The translations under genes were made by a program, and so were the position numbers. A stretch of 44,559 bases of DNA from Branchiostoma floridae. Its lineage: Eukaryota; Chordata; Leptocardii; Amphioxiformes; Branchiostomatidae. Positions 30,658 to 43,422 of the stretch are shown here, one piece after another; the stretch's first letter is position 1; each line of letters begins with the position of its first letter. The notes beneath the pieces were generated by a model that was not told where the DNA came from, ran no database searches, and was given only the letters and a program-made list of their open reading frames with translations. The stretch lies in NCBI RefSeq assembly GCF_000003815.2, contig NC_049982.1, positions 23,598,585 to 23,643,143 of the forward strand. The letters run 5' to 3'.

Positions 30658-33600
30658 ATGGCTGGACCCAGGACTAGCGGTCGTGGCTGGGCTGCCTTAC
30701 TGTGTATGTTAGTGCTGACAGTGGGAGGGGAGATATGTAAGGACACCGTGTGCAGCTATAGGTTTCTGTGAGGCGGGCTAGAACCATGACTCACACTCGA
30801 ACAGTTGAGGGTCTGGAACAAAATAATCAGGTAGGCCCCATTTGCACCTCTCTCATAGATCTGCAAAATACTGTTAAGAGCAGAAAATCATTCATACCGT
30901 ATTCTTTTGCATGCTTTCGTTGAGGAATCAAGTACGCCTGCAACGTTAATGTTATTTGCTATAAGAACACAATGTTTTGTAAAATTTCATCACCGACTAT
31001 CAAAGATATGATCAATTTACAATCCAGTAATGTCCCACACGTAGACCCTGATTCATAATGAATATAGTGCAGGGAATGAATGGGGAAAATTACTTATGAT
31101 CCAAAGCAAAACTCGTTAAGTACTAGCGCTCGAAACTACTATCTTTGTGGTACGAAATTTTATTCTAAAGACCATCTCTACCGTTAGAATTTTTATCAAT
31201 ACTTGATGTCCAACATTAGGAAAAACTAGTTTTCTAATGTACATGTAATCCAACACCAGGTCTCCATTACTGGTGACGGCCATCTTGAGCTCTTCACGAC
31301 ATTGACCCTTGACCTTCGCCGGGACGACGTCAATGGCACACGTGTTTCAGCCGATGACGTCATCACAGCTGACGGTGTACAGAGAAACGTCATTCTGGTG
31401 AACGGGCAGTTCCCGGGACCTGCCATAGAAGTCATGGAGGGAGCACAGGTAGAGTAAAGTNNNNNNNNNNNNNNNNNNNNNNNNNNNNNNNNNNNNNNNN
31501 NNNNNNNNNNNNNNNNNNNNNNNNNNNNNNNNNNNNNNNNNNNNNNNNNNNNNNNNNNNNNNNNNCATATGTAGTCATGATTTTGGAATCAAATTTCCGT
31601 CAAGGTCGTTAGTATGAAATGCACTACTATGGCATTAAACATTTTCTCTGATCATATTTTCTCTAATCATACATTGCAAAAATGATGTGTATTGATATCT
31701 TTCTCTGTCAAGTACAAATTAGGTTCGGCCTTACATAAGCAGCATATCAATGAAAATTTAAGCTGCCTTAAAACCAACTAAAAATCATTATCCATCAACC
31801 GATTCTTCCAGAATTTCTAACAAATTACCCATAATCGACGATTAAGCACTTTAAGAAAAAAACAAGAAAAAGGCATATTTGAGAAGGAATATTTTTGTGT
31901 GCTTGTGTTTCTTTGTTCAGGTAGCTGTCACGGTTGTCAATCAACTTCTGACAGACGCCATCACCATCCACTGGCATGGTCTGCACATGCGCAATACGCC
32001 GTGGATGGACGGCGTCCCATCCGTCACACAATGTCCCATCATGCCTCACGAGAGCTTCACCTACCGGTTTCGCGCGTTCCCTGCAGGGACGTTCTACTAC
32101 CACTCCCACATGAGCAGCCAGATGGCTGACGGACTCTTCGGCGCTCTCATCATACATAAAAGGTGCGTGTTCTTCTCTCTATATCTAAATTATGTCTTAT
32201 ACTGATGAGTCCAGTTCCTTATTATCTCCATGAAAAATGTCACTAATTTGCATAATGAATATAAAAGTGCTATAATTCTTCTAAATGGTAGATTATTTGA
32301 CAATTAACATTGGGACCGGCCTAAGTTATCTAAAGGTGTACATAACCAAGCATAGATTATGTAAATGTAGAAGTAATTCACGTAATCAGACTATTCAATG
32401 GAGATATTAGGTTTGCGGACTCTTGTTTAGAGAACAGTTTGATTCTCCATATGATGGCGTTTATTCATTTTCAGCCAACCGACGATACCTTCCATCCCTC
32501 TCCTGCTGACTGATTGGTATCACGAGGAGGCAGAGACTCTGGACATCGCCAGCAGGTACCACCTGTACCACAAAGGTGCCGGACAATTCGAATACGATGA
32601 ACTTTCAAGAGGGTATTCTGTAGACGGTGTAGAAATTATTGGTCGTAAGTTTGTCTCGGCCTTGATCAATGGACGCGGAAGGTACAGGTCGAACAAAGCA
32701 CCCCTGTCGGAGTTTACCGTGAGGGAGGGAGGGAAGATTCGCATGAGGTTGATCCATGCGGGAGGTGACAACAACTTCAAAGTTTCTATCGACCAACATG
32801 CTCTGCGCGTGCTTGCCTCTGACGGTCACGACATCGAGCCTCTGACAGTGGACGCCATCATTCTGTCACCAGGGGAGAGGTTTGACTTTGAGCTTGACGC
32901 CAGCGCATCTCCTGACGTGTACTGGATCCGGGCAGAAACTCTTCGGGAGGGAACCTGTGTTTCCTGTCACTTTGATCGCGTAAACGTCACAATTACGCCT
33001 GACGACGTTGTTGAGGATGCCAGAGCGGTGCTTGTCTACGAAGGCTCCTCTTCAAAACAAGACCCCACGTCACAACCCCACCATTGTACCGCTGAAAATC
33101 CCTGTATCTTTCTGAATTGTCCGTTTGAAGGATATCCTGAAGACCGCCAGATTGTCTGCGTTGGCATTGCCAACACCAGCAGCCCGGCATCATCCCAGGG
33201 CGACGCAGTTGAAGACGACGATGTTGAGGAGTATTTCCTGAACCTTGGATTCCACGTAGGATCAAATATCAACGGGCATCGGTTTCTTCCTCCGACCAGT
33301 CCGCTTTATCAATCTCGAAGTACCAATATGATTATCCCGTGTCCACCACAGAAGTGTCAAAAGGGCTGTAAATGCACACATATTTTGGACTTGCCCTTCA
33401 ACAAGACCATTCAGCTTGTTCTAGCATCGTATAGAAAACCGGGGTTCGGAAACGCGCATCACAACATCCACATCCATGGATACACCTTCGATGTCGTCGC
33501 CTCGGGGTATCCTAACTTCAATAGGACTACTGGTGAGTAAAGAAGAACGTATACTCACTTTGTGATGAATCACACATGTTTTGAAAATGAAATTCCATAA

Positions 33601-34969
33601 AACACGATCTCCATTTGTCTTAACAAAGGGACCATTTCTATTTCTCTGAAATACGAATAGAATAGTGGCAAGTTCAAATTTGAGCCACATTCTTAATGAC
33701 AATCAAGTTCCTCATTGTAGAATTGTTCACGTCTCTTTATAGGTGTCGTCACTCACGGCAATCCCGATGTTGTGTGGAGCAATCAGCAATACAGTACCGT
33801 CACCTGGCGCCAGGGGCCGCCCTCCCTCAAGGTGAAGAACGCACCAAGAAAGGACACAGTCTTGCTTCCAGCCCCAGGATACATGGTTGTCAGATTTAGG
33901 TAGGAACATAAGTACATGGCAGAGCTAAACGTAAAGGATCTCTTCTAAAAGAGCACACTTTGAGCCACCATAGGTGTTGTTAGGATCACAATTTCACAAT
34001 CCCGCCCACTAACTACACTAAAAGAAATGCATGCTAATTAATGACAGACTGTTGATGATTTTTTTTAGGTCTGACAACCCCGGTTTCTGGTTTCTCCACT
34101 GTCACCAGTCCATGCACCTGGCTGAGGGGATGGCTATGGTGCTGAACGTTGCACGAGACCGCCACCCAGCGCCACCTAGCGGTTTCCCAAAGTGTGGTAA
34201 CTTCAGCTGGAGCGAGGAGGAGTACGAGGCCGCCATGTCTGGAGCTTGGCCTTCTAATGAAAAGGTACATAGAAGCAAGGGAAGTGCTTCTATGTAAGTA
34301 GTGCTTCTATGTTAGATTCACCACCATACTTTTCACTTTGTTCCTTAAACCACATTTGCCACTATATTTCTCATGTTAACACCACAGATCAAACTCTGGC
34401 TTCGTAAGACTAGATTATTGGTTATTGGTTATTGGGTGGGCCAACTAGTCTTGTTTAGTGTTGTAAATGTGTTGTGAACAATTGGCCGCCTTTGTGTGCA
34501 CATCGCCCCTCATTTATGCCGAAAATATTCGCGATGAAGGAAGTGTCTGTACGTATAGGAAATGCATGGGTAGGGTCTGCATGGGTTTAGTAAGATTTGC
34601 AAACACACCTCGCGTAATTCACAAGTGAAATTCTGAAAAAAAATTTGCTGATAGTGAATTCATTGAAACCTAATCTATTAGAAAATAACACTATCTTTTG
34701 GAGTTTAGGACCCCTTTAACATGAAATTAATTGTACATTTGTCCTAGGAGCCTGTGCGACGACATGAGACGTGGGAAATGGTAGTTGCAGTACTGGGATC
34801 AGCTGCTGGAGGCGCTGCAATTGCGGCCGTGCTAATGCAGCTGCTACAGATGCGAAGAAACTCCAAGAAACAAGATTCGAACAAGCCTAAGTACGACGAA
34901 GACAAGTCAAGTCAAAGTCTATTGCACAACGATTGTAAAAAGTCCCATGTAAGGCAAAGCGTTGTATAA
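30658..34969 (+). CDS. Laccase-like multicopper oxidase with C-terminal membrane anchor
   Basis: Exons: 30658 to about 30736 (signal peptide), 31260-31448, 31921-32162, 32475-33532, 33743-33899, 34069-34264 and 34748-34969. All junctions from exon 2 on are GT-AG with matching phase; exons 2-7 give 687 residues. All copper motifs are present: IHWHGLHMR, YYHSHMSSQ, AHHNIHIHGYTF and HCHQSMHLAEGM, which supply the type 1, 2 and 3 ligands including the Cys and an axial Met. A Cys-rich CPPQKCQKGCKC segment precedes the third motif, as in metazoan laccase-like enzymes. Exon 7 encodes a hydrophobic helix (VVAVLGSAAGGAAIAAVLM) followed by RRNSKK, so the enzyme would be an extracellular oxidase (phenols, catechols or metal ions) anchored in the plasma membrane. 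The exon 1 to 2 junction is unresolved: the strong ATAT|GTAAGG donor is phase 1 and would create a stop. GTGGGA or GTGTGC nearby would fit phase 0, or a small exon is missing. Confidence 0.9.
31461..31565. other. Assembly gap (105 N) in the second oxidase intron
   Basis: Run of N 12 bases after a splice donor. It does not remove recognised coding sequence, because the frame joins exactly across it. Confidence 1.
34413..34455 (-). mobile_element. 3' tail fragment of a SINE in the last oxidase intron
   Basis: TTATTGGTTATTGGGTGGGCC matches the start of the 40295-40595 element (TTATTGTTATTGGGTGGGCC). It is a short 5'-truncated insertion on the minus strand. Confidence 0.5.
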
Positions 34970-36548
34970 GACTAGTTTCATTAATCAAGTACAGTATATA
35001 CGTAGAATCTAAGCAATACAATCATCATCACCATGAACCAGCAAGGTTACAGATTTTGTTTTAAATATACAATATTGATGGAAGACACAACTCACAATGA
35101 AAGGCATGCGTTGTATGCAATTACTGGATAGTTACATGAATCTATGACTATCTACAATTCTAAGCTATTCAATGTTGATGAATGAGATGAAAAACAGGTT
35201 CCGTTTTCCCACATATGCATTATTTCCAGGTAAGGACTGTATCTTGGTAACCGCGTTTTTTTGCAAAAGTACACCGTTTCATATCATGCTGTTAGGCTTG
35301 TTTCTTATTTTATGTGTTTGTTTGTTTGTTTGTGTACTACACTGTGTGCTGGGTCATTGACTGGTTATGAATTCATCATTTCTGTTCTCTGCAAGTTTAA
35401 ATTGTTGAAAGCTGTGTGTACTACATAGTTATACAAGTTGGATTGAGGATGAAGAAGAAACATTGTCAATCGTTTGATTTATTGCAATTTCTCCAACTTA
35501 CGATCAGGAAGTTTTCCTAACTACTTGTGCATATTTATTATCAAAATTTAGGGGAACAATCTCCCTCTGTACTGCAGACACAACAGTGAAATTTCATAAT
35601 ATAGTACTAGTATAGCTATTAAGGTACCGATTCTTTAGTTGTGTATAATTTGACCCCCATTGGTAAATTAGTACATAAGTCACGCGTATTTCTGGAGTCA
35701 TTGGTGTTCTACAGCGGCCGCTAGGCGGCCTAAAAAATCCGTCTTTGTTTTGCAGTTTTCTACCCAGCTAGGTGAACGAAATCGATGGAATCTTTTAGCT
35801 ACATTTGCCTAACATGCTAGTATTCTTAGTATGTTTTTGTTCAGGAATGGAAGTGTTTGGTCGAAATACATCATCATCAATCATGCTGGCTTTACGTTGT
35901 TTTCTTTCTACAAATTTAAACTAAACAAAACGTGAGATATGTTACTTATGTAACATATAATGTCTAGCGAGTTTCATTCACATTGGTTTCAATGTCTGGT
36001 GACTTTTCTTACAATCAGTAAGTTACAGACGCATTTTTACATCATAATACCACATATGTACACACACACACCTATTGTGGATCAAGTCCGTTTGATCAAC
36101 ATTTAGCACAGCTGTCTCATACAACATCACAGAATCGATCCTTTTTTGGACTGTATAGGAGGGACTTGATTATTTCCTCTTGTGTTTCGGATAGAACTGG
36201 AACAACATTGACAGGGGCATTACATTTTCAATGTAGACTTGTCATGTCAGACCGTAGTTAAGTCAGACAACAGGATACTGAAAACAAGATATCACTTCAA
36301 TACACATTCCGTTGAAGAGGTTCATCAGTCACGTATGAATACAGTTACTACACACCTCCTTGAGGCCGGGGATGGGGCAGATGATCTACGCAAGCCTGAC
36401 CTAGTCTCGTCCTCTCTCGCGAGACTAAGTCACTCTCAGATGTGCTGTAAGACATCGAAAATTTGGAAGTATGTACCTTGCCTTTAAAAAACTGTCACTG
36501 CTGGAAGAAAATTTGCAGTAACCCCAATACACGTTCCATTTTTAGAGT
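34970..36548. other. Intergenic between two convergent genes
   Basis: The oxidase and the methyltransferase point toward each other here. No clean AATAAA is visible just after the oxidase stop. There is a short (TTTG)n run near 35315 and an ACACAC run near 36060. No gene. Confidence 0.5.
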
Positions 36549-38879
36549 CTATGCAAGCACCCTGTAGATGAAAATGACGCCATCTTTGTCGCGGTAGTAC
36601 TTGGGAACGATGTCACGTGCCACTTGTTCCCAGGATCCTTTGTCTTCCAAGGTCGTCATGGCGGGCTCCAGTTTGTCCTTGTAAGCCTCCACAGTGCGCA
36701 GAAACTCCTCCCTCATCGCGATGCAGATCAACCCGCCTGAAACGCGAACAAATATAAATGTTTTATAGAGATTCTTCCAAGGATGTAAAAAAAAAAGATG
36801 ACATGTCATAGTAAAGCTACGCGTTACTGTTCGGAAGAAGAAATCGAAAAGTTCATAACCTCTGAGAAGTATTTAGAGTTTTCGTGAATTTCTCAACCTT
36901 ACCTGGTTTAACGATGCGGATAAGTTCCGGGAAGCAGTCGTCCTTCATGTGACCTTGACTGAACGCACCACAGCAGGCGATGGCGTCGTAGTGATCTGTA
37001 TTGCACATAGATATGGTTTATAGTTTCAATGTTGTTAGATTTCGGGAAGAGACGGTCTTTAACGTCAATAGCAATATTTGATACAGTTAAGAAACAAAAT
37101 TACAGTCGGTGCATATAGTTTTAACTATTCACGTCCGTTCAGTATTTTGGACAAAGTCTATTCAAGAGGAATTACTTCAACAACTAATCATTTCTGGATT
37201 AAAGTTGAGTTGAACTATGAGCTATTCTTCAGGTGCAGAAAGAGCATTTTTTTTCCGCAACCTATGATCCACTGCTCGATGAGTGACCTAAACAATAAAA
37301 TAACATCACAGAAGCATTCTTTGGAAAGTCGAAGATTTGGGAAGGTCCAATTTATGTGCTGAAATTACAATTCAACTTTGATTCATATTGACTTCCACCA
37401 ACACAAATGAACTTTCAAGTTATTCAACAAACAAGCTACTTGTACCTTTGTCTTTTTTTAATTAAGCTATGACACCCGCTCGATACCTTGTCTCTTATGA
37501 CTAGTTGTTGTATCTAGCCTTGACACTTACCGTCCTGTATGTCGAGGCGCCGTGGTCCCAGGAAGTCACAGATGTACCTGTGGTACAGGTTCCTGGATTG
37601 GGCGATGTCTAACATACCCTGGCTGCCGTCAATCGCATCCAAGTTGGTATAACCCAGCTTTATCAGCTTTAAGGCAGAAGGAAAGAAGCTGACTTAGAAT
37701 AGTGCAGATTTTGTGACAGAATCCCCAACAAATAAATAAATAAACAAACCATCTATTACATTGAGACATGCCTTCCCTCGTACACTGTTGAATATGATGC
37801 TATCATATATAACAGTTCACCTTTAAAAATCTACAAGGATTTAGACCACCTCGCCGGGAGACTCCCAACTAGAATTCGACACTCGAAGCCTACCTAGTCT
37901 TGTGGATGTTTGTTATTGTTTAAACCACGTCGTGGATGAGGCAAAGCCTTGGTACCATCCGATTTCTACCGGGGATATTTAAACTCACTTTTGTAGGGTG
38001 GCGAGTGTACGGAGCCCCGGTAGAAATCATGGTACCCAGGCCAGGGGAGAGAATACCACAAGAAGAACAAAAACAAAATTGATAGAGTATAAGTACTGAC
38101 GGTGTGATGACATCTAGGCAGGGCATTGACCTAGATCTTGCCTTACCTCCATCGCACACTGGCCGGTTCCGGCGGCTACATCCAGGATCCGTGCAGCCTT
38201 GTTCCCTGACAGGACCTCAGCTAGAGCCTCTGCACACTGGCGGGGACCGTTGTAGTTCAGATCAAGCAGGTCCTACAGATACGCACCGTAAAAAAGTTTT
38301 CTTATGGGGGTGTGTAGTTCAGCAGAAATAACCTACGGTGGCCCATAACATAAGGACAGATGTTGTCTAGACAGTATGCGTCGGCCGGAGATTGTCCTTG
38401 TGGGCCCAAGTTTTAATCGTTATAGAATTTGCCGAAGCGCCTTCTCCTATGTTGAGTGTTAGCCACAATAAACAAATTAATTCTTCAGTACAGTTTTAAT
38501 AGCGAAGGATCTCCATTCATTTTCAGTGTAATTCTTTGTCTTACCGGGAGGTTACGTCTAAAACCACACTATTGTCAAACAGAGACAAGTTCCTCTGAAA
38601 ATATTTTGTGTAAACTTTTTGTCACTAAGTAGTCAACTTGTTGAATCAAATTTTTCAATAGCTAACACATAGTAAGATGTACCATGGAGGTTTCATTTTC
38701 TTATGCAAAATGTTTTTTTTTATTCTTATCTTTTGGAAGGTAGTTAAGGTTATCACAGGCAATCGTACCTTGTCGTACTTCTCTGCCCAGTTGTCGTAGA
38801 ACCTGAGGACTTCAGTGCTGGACATGCCAGGCTTCTGCGATGAGTGGCAAAAGGCATCCGTAGCTTCAATGTCAGCCAT
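36549..38879 (-). CDS. METTL27: METTL27-like SAM-dependent methyltransferase, 217 aa
   Basis: Five minus-strand exons: 38769-38879, 38147-38272, 37531-37666, 36903-36995 and 36549-36736. Junctions are GT-AG with matching phases (0, 0, 1, 1). The joined frame is 217 residues, compared with roughly 245 for the human protein. The N-terminal region has VLRFYDNWAEKYDKDLLDL and a motif I glycine loop follows (ARILDVAAGTGQCAMEL). Then come an acidic motif II (LDAIDGSQGML), a motif near DDHYDAIACCGAFSQGHM and the post-motif PELIRIVKPGGLICIAMREE. This is a class I Rossmann-fold methyltransferase, probably cytosolic, with unknown substrate. An acceptor (CTCCCACACAG) 20 bases upstream of the ATG suggests a 5' UTR intron and a further non-coding exon to the right. 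The family assignment is from recognition of the sequence pattern. Confidence 0.9.
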
Positions 38880-38899
38880 TTTGTTTCTTTCCGTAAAAT

Positions 38900-40100
38900 C
38901 TGTGTGGGAGAAAGGGAGATGGTTTCTATGAAGGCGGTGACAAATCTGGAGTTCCTTCAGTGCTCTCTTGGAACAGTATTCGCTGTTGCGCAGAGCCTGA
39001 GGTTAAACTTAAACAAACAGATCACAATTGTTTCGACCTTTGCTATTTCTCAAATAATCATGGCTGTCATTCAAAGCGGCTTGCGACACGTGTACAGTCC
39101 GGTTGCCACGAGTACATATAAACATTGGGCCTGAAAAACAAATTAAAGCCGCACACGTACAGGTCACTAGGTGAAGTGTCATCCTTGCGCTTGTCCTTAC
39201 AATTGGATATTCTTTACCTATGTATGTATGTATGTATGTATGCATGTATATGTACGCATGTATGTGATGTTGAATACATACAAGTTACTGCAGTTCCTCA
39301 CAAATCAGTACTTGTACATGTCCTCAAATCATAGATATAACATTGGTGGCGGATGTATTTGGTATCGTTTGGTGTCCTATATGGATAAATGAGGGTCTGC
39401 ATGGGGGTCATGACAAATCTTAACGGAGCTGCGACAACGATTGAAAACGCTTGATGTATTCTTTACTTGAAATAGCTTGTCCTTACAAAAGATTTGTGTC
39501 ATTGAATTATTCCACTATATTCATGTGGTGTTAACTAAAAGAAGCCACGTTGACTTTTTGCGGCGGGCTATGGTTAACGATGAATTAAAGAGGGTGTGCA
39601 TGGTCGTGTCCCAACAACCATTTACGCTGAATCCAGAGGAATTCCCTAAGTATTGCGCTTTTAAGATCAAAGGCGATGCACAAAATTTGGGTCTCTTTCT
39701 TACGAATTGTATGGTTTTCCCTAGGAATGACTAGAAATCAACAGACTGCCCATGACTTACGGGTAAAGGGGATGCAGGCCCTCATTAAAATAGCTCACTA
39801 CGCCTCACGGAAAACGACATGTAGACCCTCAGATATGGTGGTGGCCGGTGGTGATGTAACACGATGATGTAACCACTAAGAAAAGAGTTTGGGTATTGGC
39901 TGAGTCAACAAACACTTTTTGAATGATTTTGTGGTCAAAGGTTGTTATACCCTAGACGTGGCGTGAGGAAAATGCAAATTGACTGATCAGCATAATACAA
40001 TGCGTGAGAAAACAACGCTATGGAATTACTGGCTTTTCTCCAAAGTTTTTGGCGACTTCGTCTTCCAGACGTGACCAAAAAAAACCACGAACCTTCAAGA
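38900..40100. other. Upstream of METTL27-like gene; no other gene
   Basis: It should contain the METTL27-like promoter and first non-coding exon, whose donor I could not place. A (TATG)n microsatellite lies at about 39218-39266. Short open frames (39477-39734 plus) show no recognisable product. Confidence 0.45.
39218..39266. repeat. (TATG)n microsatellite
   Basis: TATGTATGTATG with later TGCATG and TACGCATG variants. Confidence 0.9.
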
Positions 40101-40101
40101 G

Positions 40102-41186
40102 TACTGTAAAAGGGAGAGTGTTCGCGGTGTTTTTATCTTCGTGTTTTCACGTTGATCCCTTCACCGCGAACTTAAAACCACCGCGAAGACGTCCCCTTCA
40201 ACACTAAACCCTGCATATTGGTTTTGACCGCGAACTTTAAAAAAACTGCGAACTCTCCACTTCGCCCTACCGTGAATTTAGATCCCCACGAACATTTGTT
40301 ATTGTTATTGGGTGGGCCGACTATTCACTCTTTGCAGCCAGGGGCTGAATTGCGAGGAGCTTACATTAGATGGGGCTAAATCGCAAGGGTCTGGAGCGAG
40401 CTGCCATTCGGCGCCACTCAGGTGACCTCAATACGACAGTAATTGCCCCAGGTGCGGCCAAGGTACTGTAGGTTTTGAACCACTCACACCGCAACATCGC
40501 ACGCGTGGCGGGTTCTTTAACGTGCCTGGGGTATGGCTCTCCCCAGACACGGGACCTCCATTTAACGTCCTATCCGAGCGACGATACCCTTTCAGAGTAT
40601 TCCTGACGATACAGATCACCTCATTGAACGGTCTAGTCCAATCATGGTTTCCTGAGACTGACGACAGGTCCGAACAAAAAGGCACGAACCAACTGGTTCT
40701 CAGGGTAAGGGCATTCAATTGTACTATTCTGTGATTGAACTGGAATGTGTTTTTGACTTACTTAAATGACACACTGTAATTGTTTGACAACTCACATGAT
40801 GATGATTTAGGAACATTCAACATTATTATATTGCATTTGCCCCATGTGCACTTGTGGCGGGCCACTTGAGTGAACTCCAAAATCCCTTACGTAAGCACAT
40901 CTTGTGTAACCTTTCTCCCTACAAGCAAAGCTATGCGAAATACACCCAAACTGTACTCTAAAGGCTTTCAGAGACCTCTAGCTCAAATTTCACAGAACCT
41001 ACCGTACAAGGTAAAATTTTCGCGGGAATTTGATTTCGCCGGAGGGAAAAAACTGTGTCTTCGAATTCACTTTTATTTTTAAGTTCTCCGTTGAAAGTAT
41101 GGGGTAGACGGACAGAAAATGTCTCAGTGGTTGTAAGTTTTCACTGCGAACATGATCCAAACGGTAATATTTCCCCTTTTACAGTA
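40102..41186. mobile_element. Inverted-repeat element(s) with TACTGTAAAAGGG ends
   Basis: TACTGTAAAAGGGAGAGTGTTCGCGG begins at 40102, and the opposite end TTCCCCTTTTACAGTA finishes at 41186. The left part holds nested inverted phrases (GTTCGCGGTG and CACCGCGAAC, then ACCACCGCGAAG); the right part has TTTTCGCGGGAATTTG. It may be one 1.1-kb element carrying a SINE insertion, or two separate truncated copies in opposite orientation. Confidence 0.4.
40295..40595 (-). mobile_element. SINE-like dispersed element
   Basis: On the minus strand it runs from GGACGTTAAATGGAGGTCCC and GTGTCTGGGGAGAGCC, through AGGCACGTTAAAGAACCCGCC, to a tail GGCCCACCCAATAACAATAAC. The AACAAT-type tail and the presence of a second tail fragment at 34413 show it is dispersed. 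Similar elements are common in marine invertebrates (family knowledge, not checked). Confidence 0.6.
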
Positions 41187-41189
41187 TTC

Positions 41190-43350
41190 TAACATGTCCT
41201 TACTCATTAATGTAGAAGTTGAATTACGTGGCGTCTTTTTAAGTCAGTAGCTTCCATTATTCACTCCAGACACAGCTACTCTATCATATCGTTCATTGCC
41301 CTCACCTATATATGGACTCCTGAAATGGGTTTAGTCGACTTTTTTGCTCAAACCTCTACTGATCATGACTGACGGTAAAGGTGGTACTCAGTAGAAGCGA
41401 GACCTTTTGGAGAACATGACCGTCCACAAACTTTGAAATACAGTTCAACGGTCTTTTATCATCTTTCAGTGAGCTCTGAGGTCTTCTATTAAACACAATG
41501 ATCATAACAAAAAGTGATTTTTTGTCGTTTGCCGGTTGTCGAGCGGTTTTACGTCCTGAAATTTGGACTGATAGCCAAACACGAACAAACCAACATATAG
41601 GTACAGAATAATGTTTCCTTTTTTTTCTTCAAGCAATATCAAGGTCACATTAAACTCAAGGCTTGGGTGACATAGCATAACGAAGTCACTGTAACGAATA
41701 TGAATGTTGGCTTCTTACCTCTCAGATGTGTCACTTGTACCTAAGGTCTCGGGTAGAATGGTTGGGACAGCGAGCTCCGTATCGTCCGACGGGCGCCTCG
41801 GTTGCAGAGTGTCGCAATAACGCCATGGGCAGGTGGCCAAGGGAGTTTGTGCACGAGTTGAACAAACACCTAGCTCACGTGTATTATCGTGTGTGGATGC
41901 TGACTGTATCTATGAGCTCAAAGGTCACTTTAAAGAAGACCCACCGTCCCTGGCAAACTACGAGATGATGTCTAACATCACAATCCCATTTGTATTTGCG
42001 CTTTTCAAAAGTTGTTATAATTATCATTTGTCAAAATTTATACTTATCACTGACATAATCATTCATATCTTGCCTTACCGGCGTACTTCTGTGTTTTTTT
42101 AATTCAAATTTTGTGATCTTAGTTATTGACCGATCTTAGTTATTGACTGGCTCGTCAACTGCCCTTTATTTGTATGAAATGCTATGTACATGTGTTGGAT
42201 CATTGAAAAAACGTCTTCCAGATACATTTACCTGTGAGCAGCTTGCTCCAAACAAATTAATTCTAAATCGAAGTCATGTCTGATCTAAACCCTTAGATAT
42301 AGTCAATATAGTGTACAATTGTATCAACACAACGCATACAGCAAGCGGCCCCATACTGTAGACTTAGCAGCAACGTCGACGACCAGCTTTCCACTAATAG
42401 ATTTCTCGAATACTTTTGATCGCATCTGTGATTTAATACAAGACTGTTGGGAAAGGAAGCAAAACATGTTTATCTTGAGCTCCTATGCCATTATGCTGAA
42501 GGCAAGAAAGGTAACCGTCCGTGAAGACAATATTAGCATTAAGGAACGTCCATCCAACACTGTGTGCAATAGTCCATTGTTGTGCTTTTAGGAGGTTTAT
42601 TGAACTTACATGTATGGTATCTTAGGTATGAATCCCACCATGAAATTCCGATGAAGACTGAGAATATTTGAACAGGTAAGACTCGCCACTTGGCAACAGT
42701 GAAATGTCGGTGATTTTTTTTTACTTTAACAGTTTTATGGTAGAAGGAAAGCTGGACTAAGATGAAGTCCCGATTCCGATTTTTCAACGAAATATTCATG
42801 ATGTAGCAATTTTTAACAGCTGAACAAAAAAAAGTATGTCAATGACTTTTGCACCAGACGATCAAATATCACCTAACGATACAGTTAAGTGCTATCGCAA
42901 ACATCTCATTCAAAACCAATCATCTCGCCGCATGGAAGGTCGGCCGACGATCTGTGGCTGTAAGGTGATTCGAGTGTGATGGAAATTTCCACCGTCTGCG
43001 AGGGTCCAGAGGGGTTTTCGAAATGTTATTATACACATTGTACATATATTCTGCATATTTTCTTAGTCTACGCGTCATCCCCATTCCACAGTGGCCGTCA
43101 AATTGAATCAAACTGCCATTTCTCTACCATAATCTTCGAGAGCCACAAGAGTTGTCTGCTGCACAAAATGGTTATAGTACACCCTTTGATACCCTTTCCT
43201 ACCCAGTAATGCCAGGGTAGGAACTCATAACCTTTGTCCCACATATCTCGGGATCGGTCAGTAATGGATTAGGGGATAAACATATCATCAGGGACTTTTC
43301 CTCTTTAAAGATCGACTTTCCCATTCCATTGTAACAAATGGGTAGACGAC
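41190..43350. other. Intergenic, no gene seen
   Basis: AT-rich with short open frames only. Around 42650-42715 there is CCGATGAAGACTG...GAAATGTCGGTGA, faintly like the core of the hairpin retroposon but too diverged to call. Confidence 0.45.
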
Positions 43351-43354
43351 ATCC

Positions 43355-43355
<1 letters not shown>

Positions 43356-43419
<64 letters not shown>

Positions 43420-43422
43420 ACC
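43356..43422. repeat. (CA)n microsatellite
   Basis: About 30 CA units with one CAAACA interruption near the end. Open frames across it in several frames are artefacts. Confidence 0.97.

Noticed and set aside
41726-41968. 80-codon plus-strand open frame
   Set aside because: No domain, no splice context, chance length.
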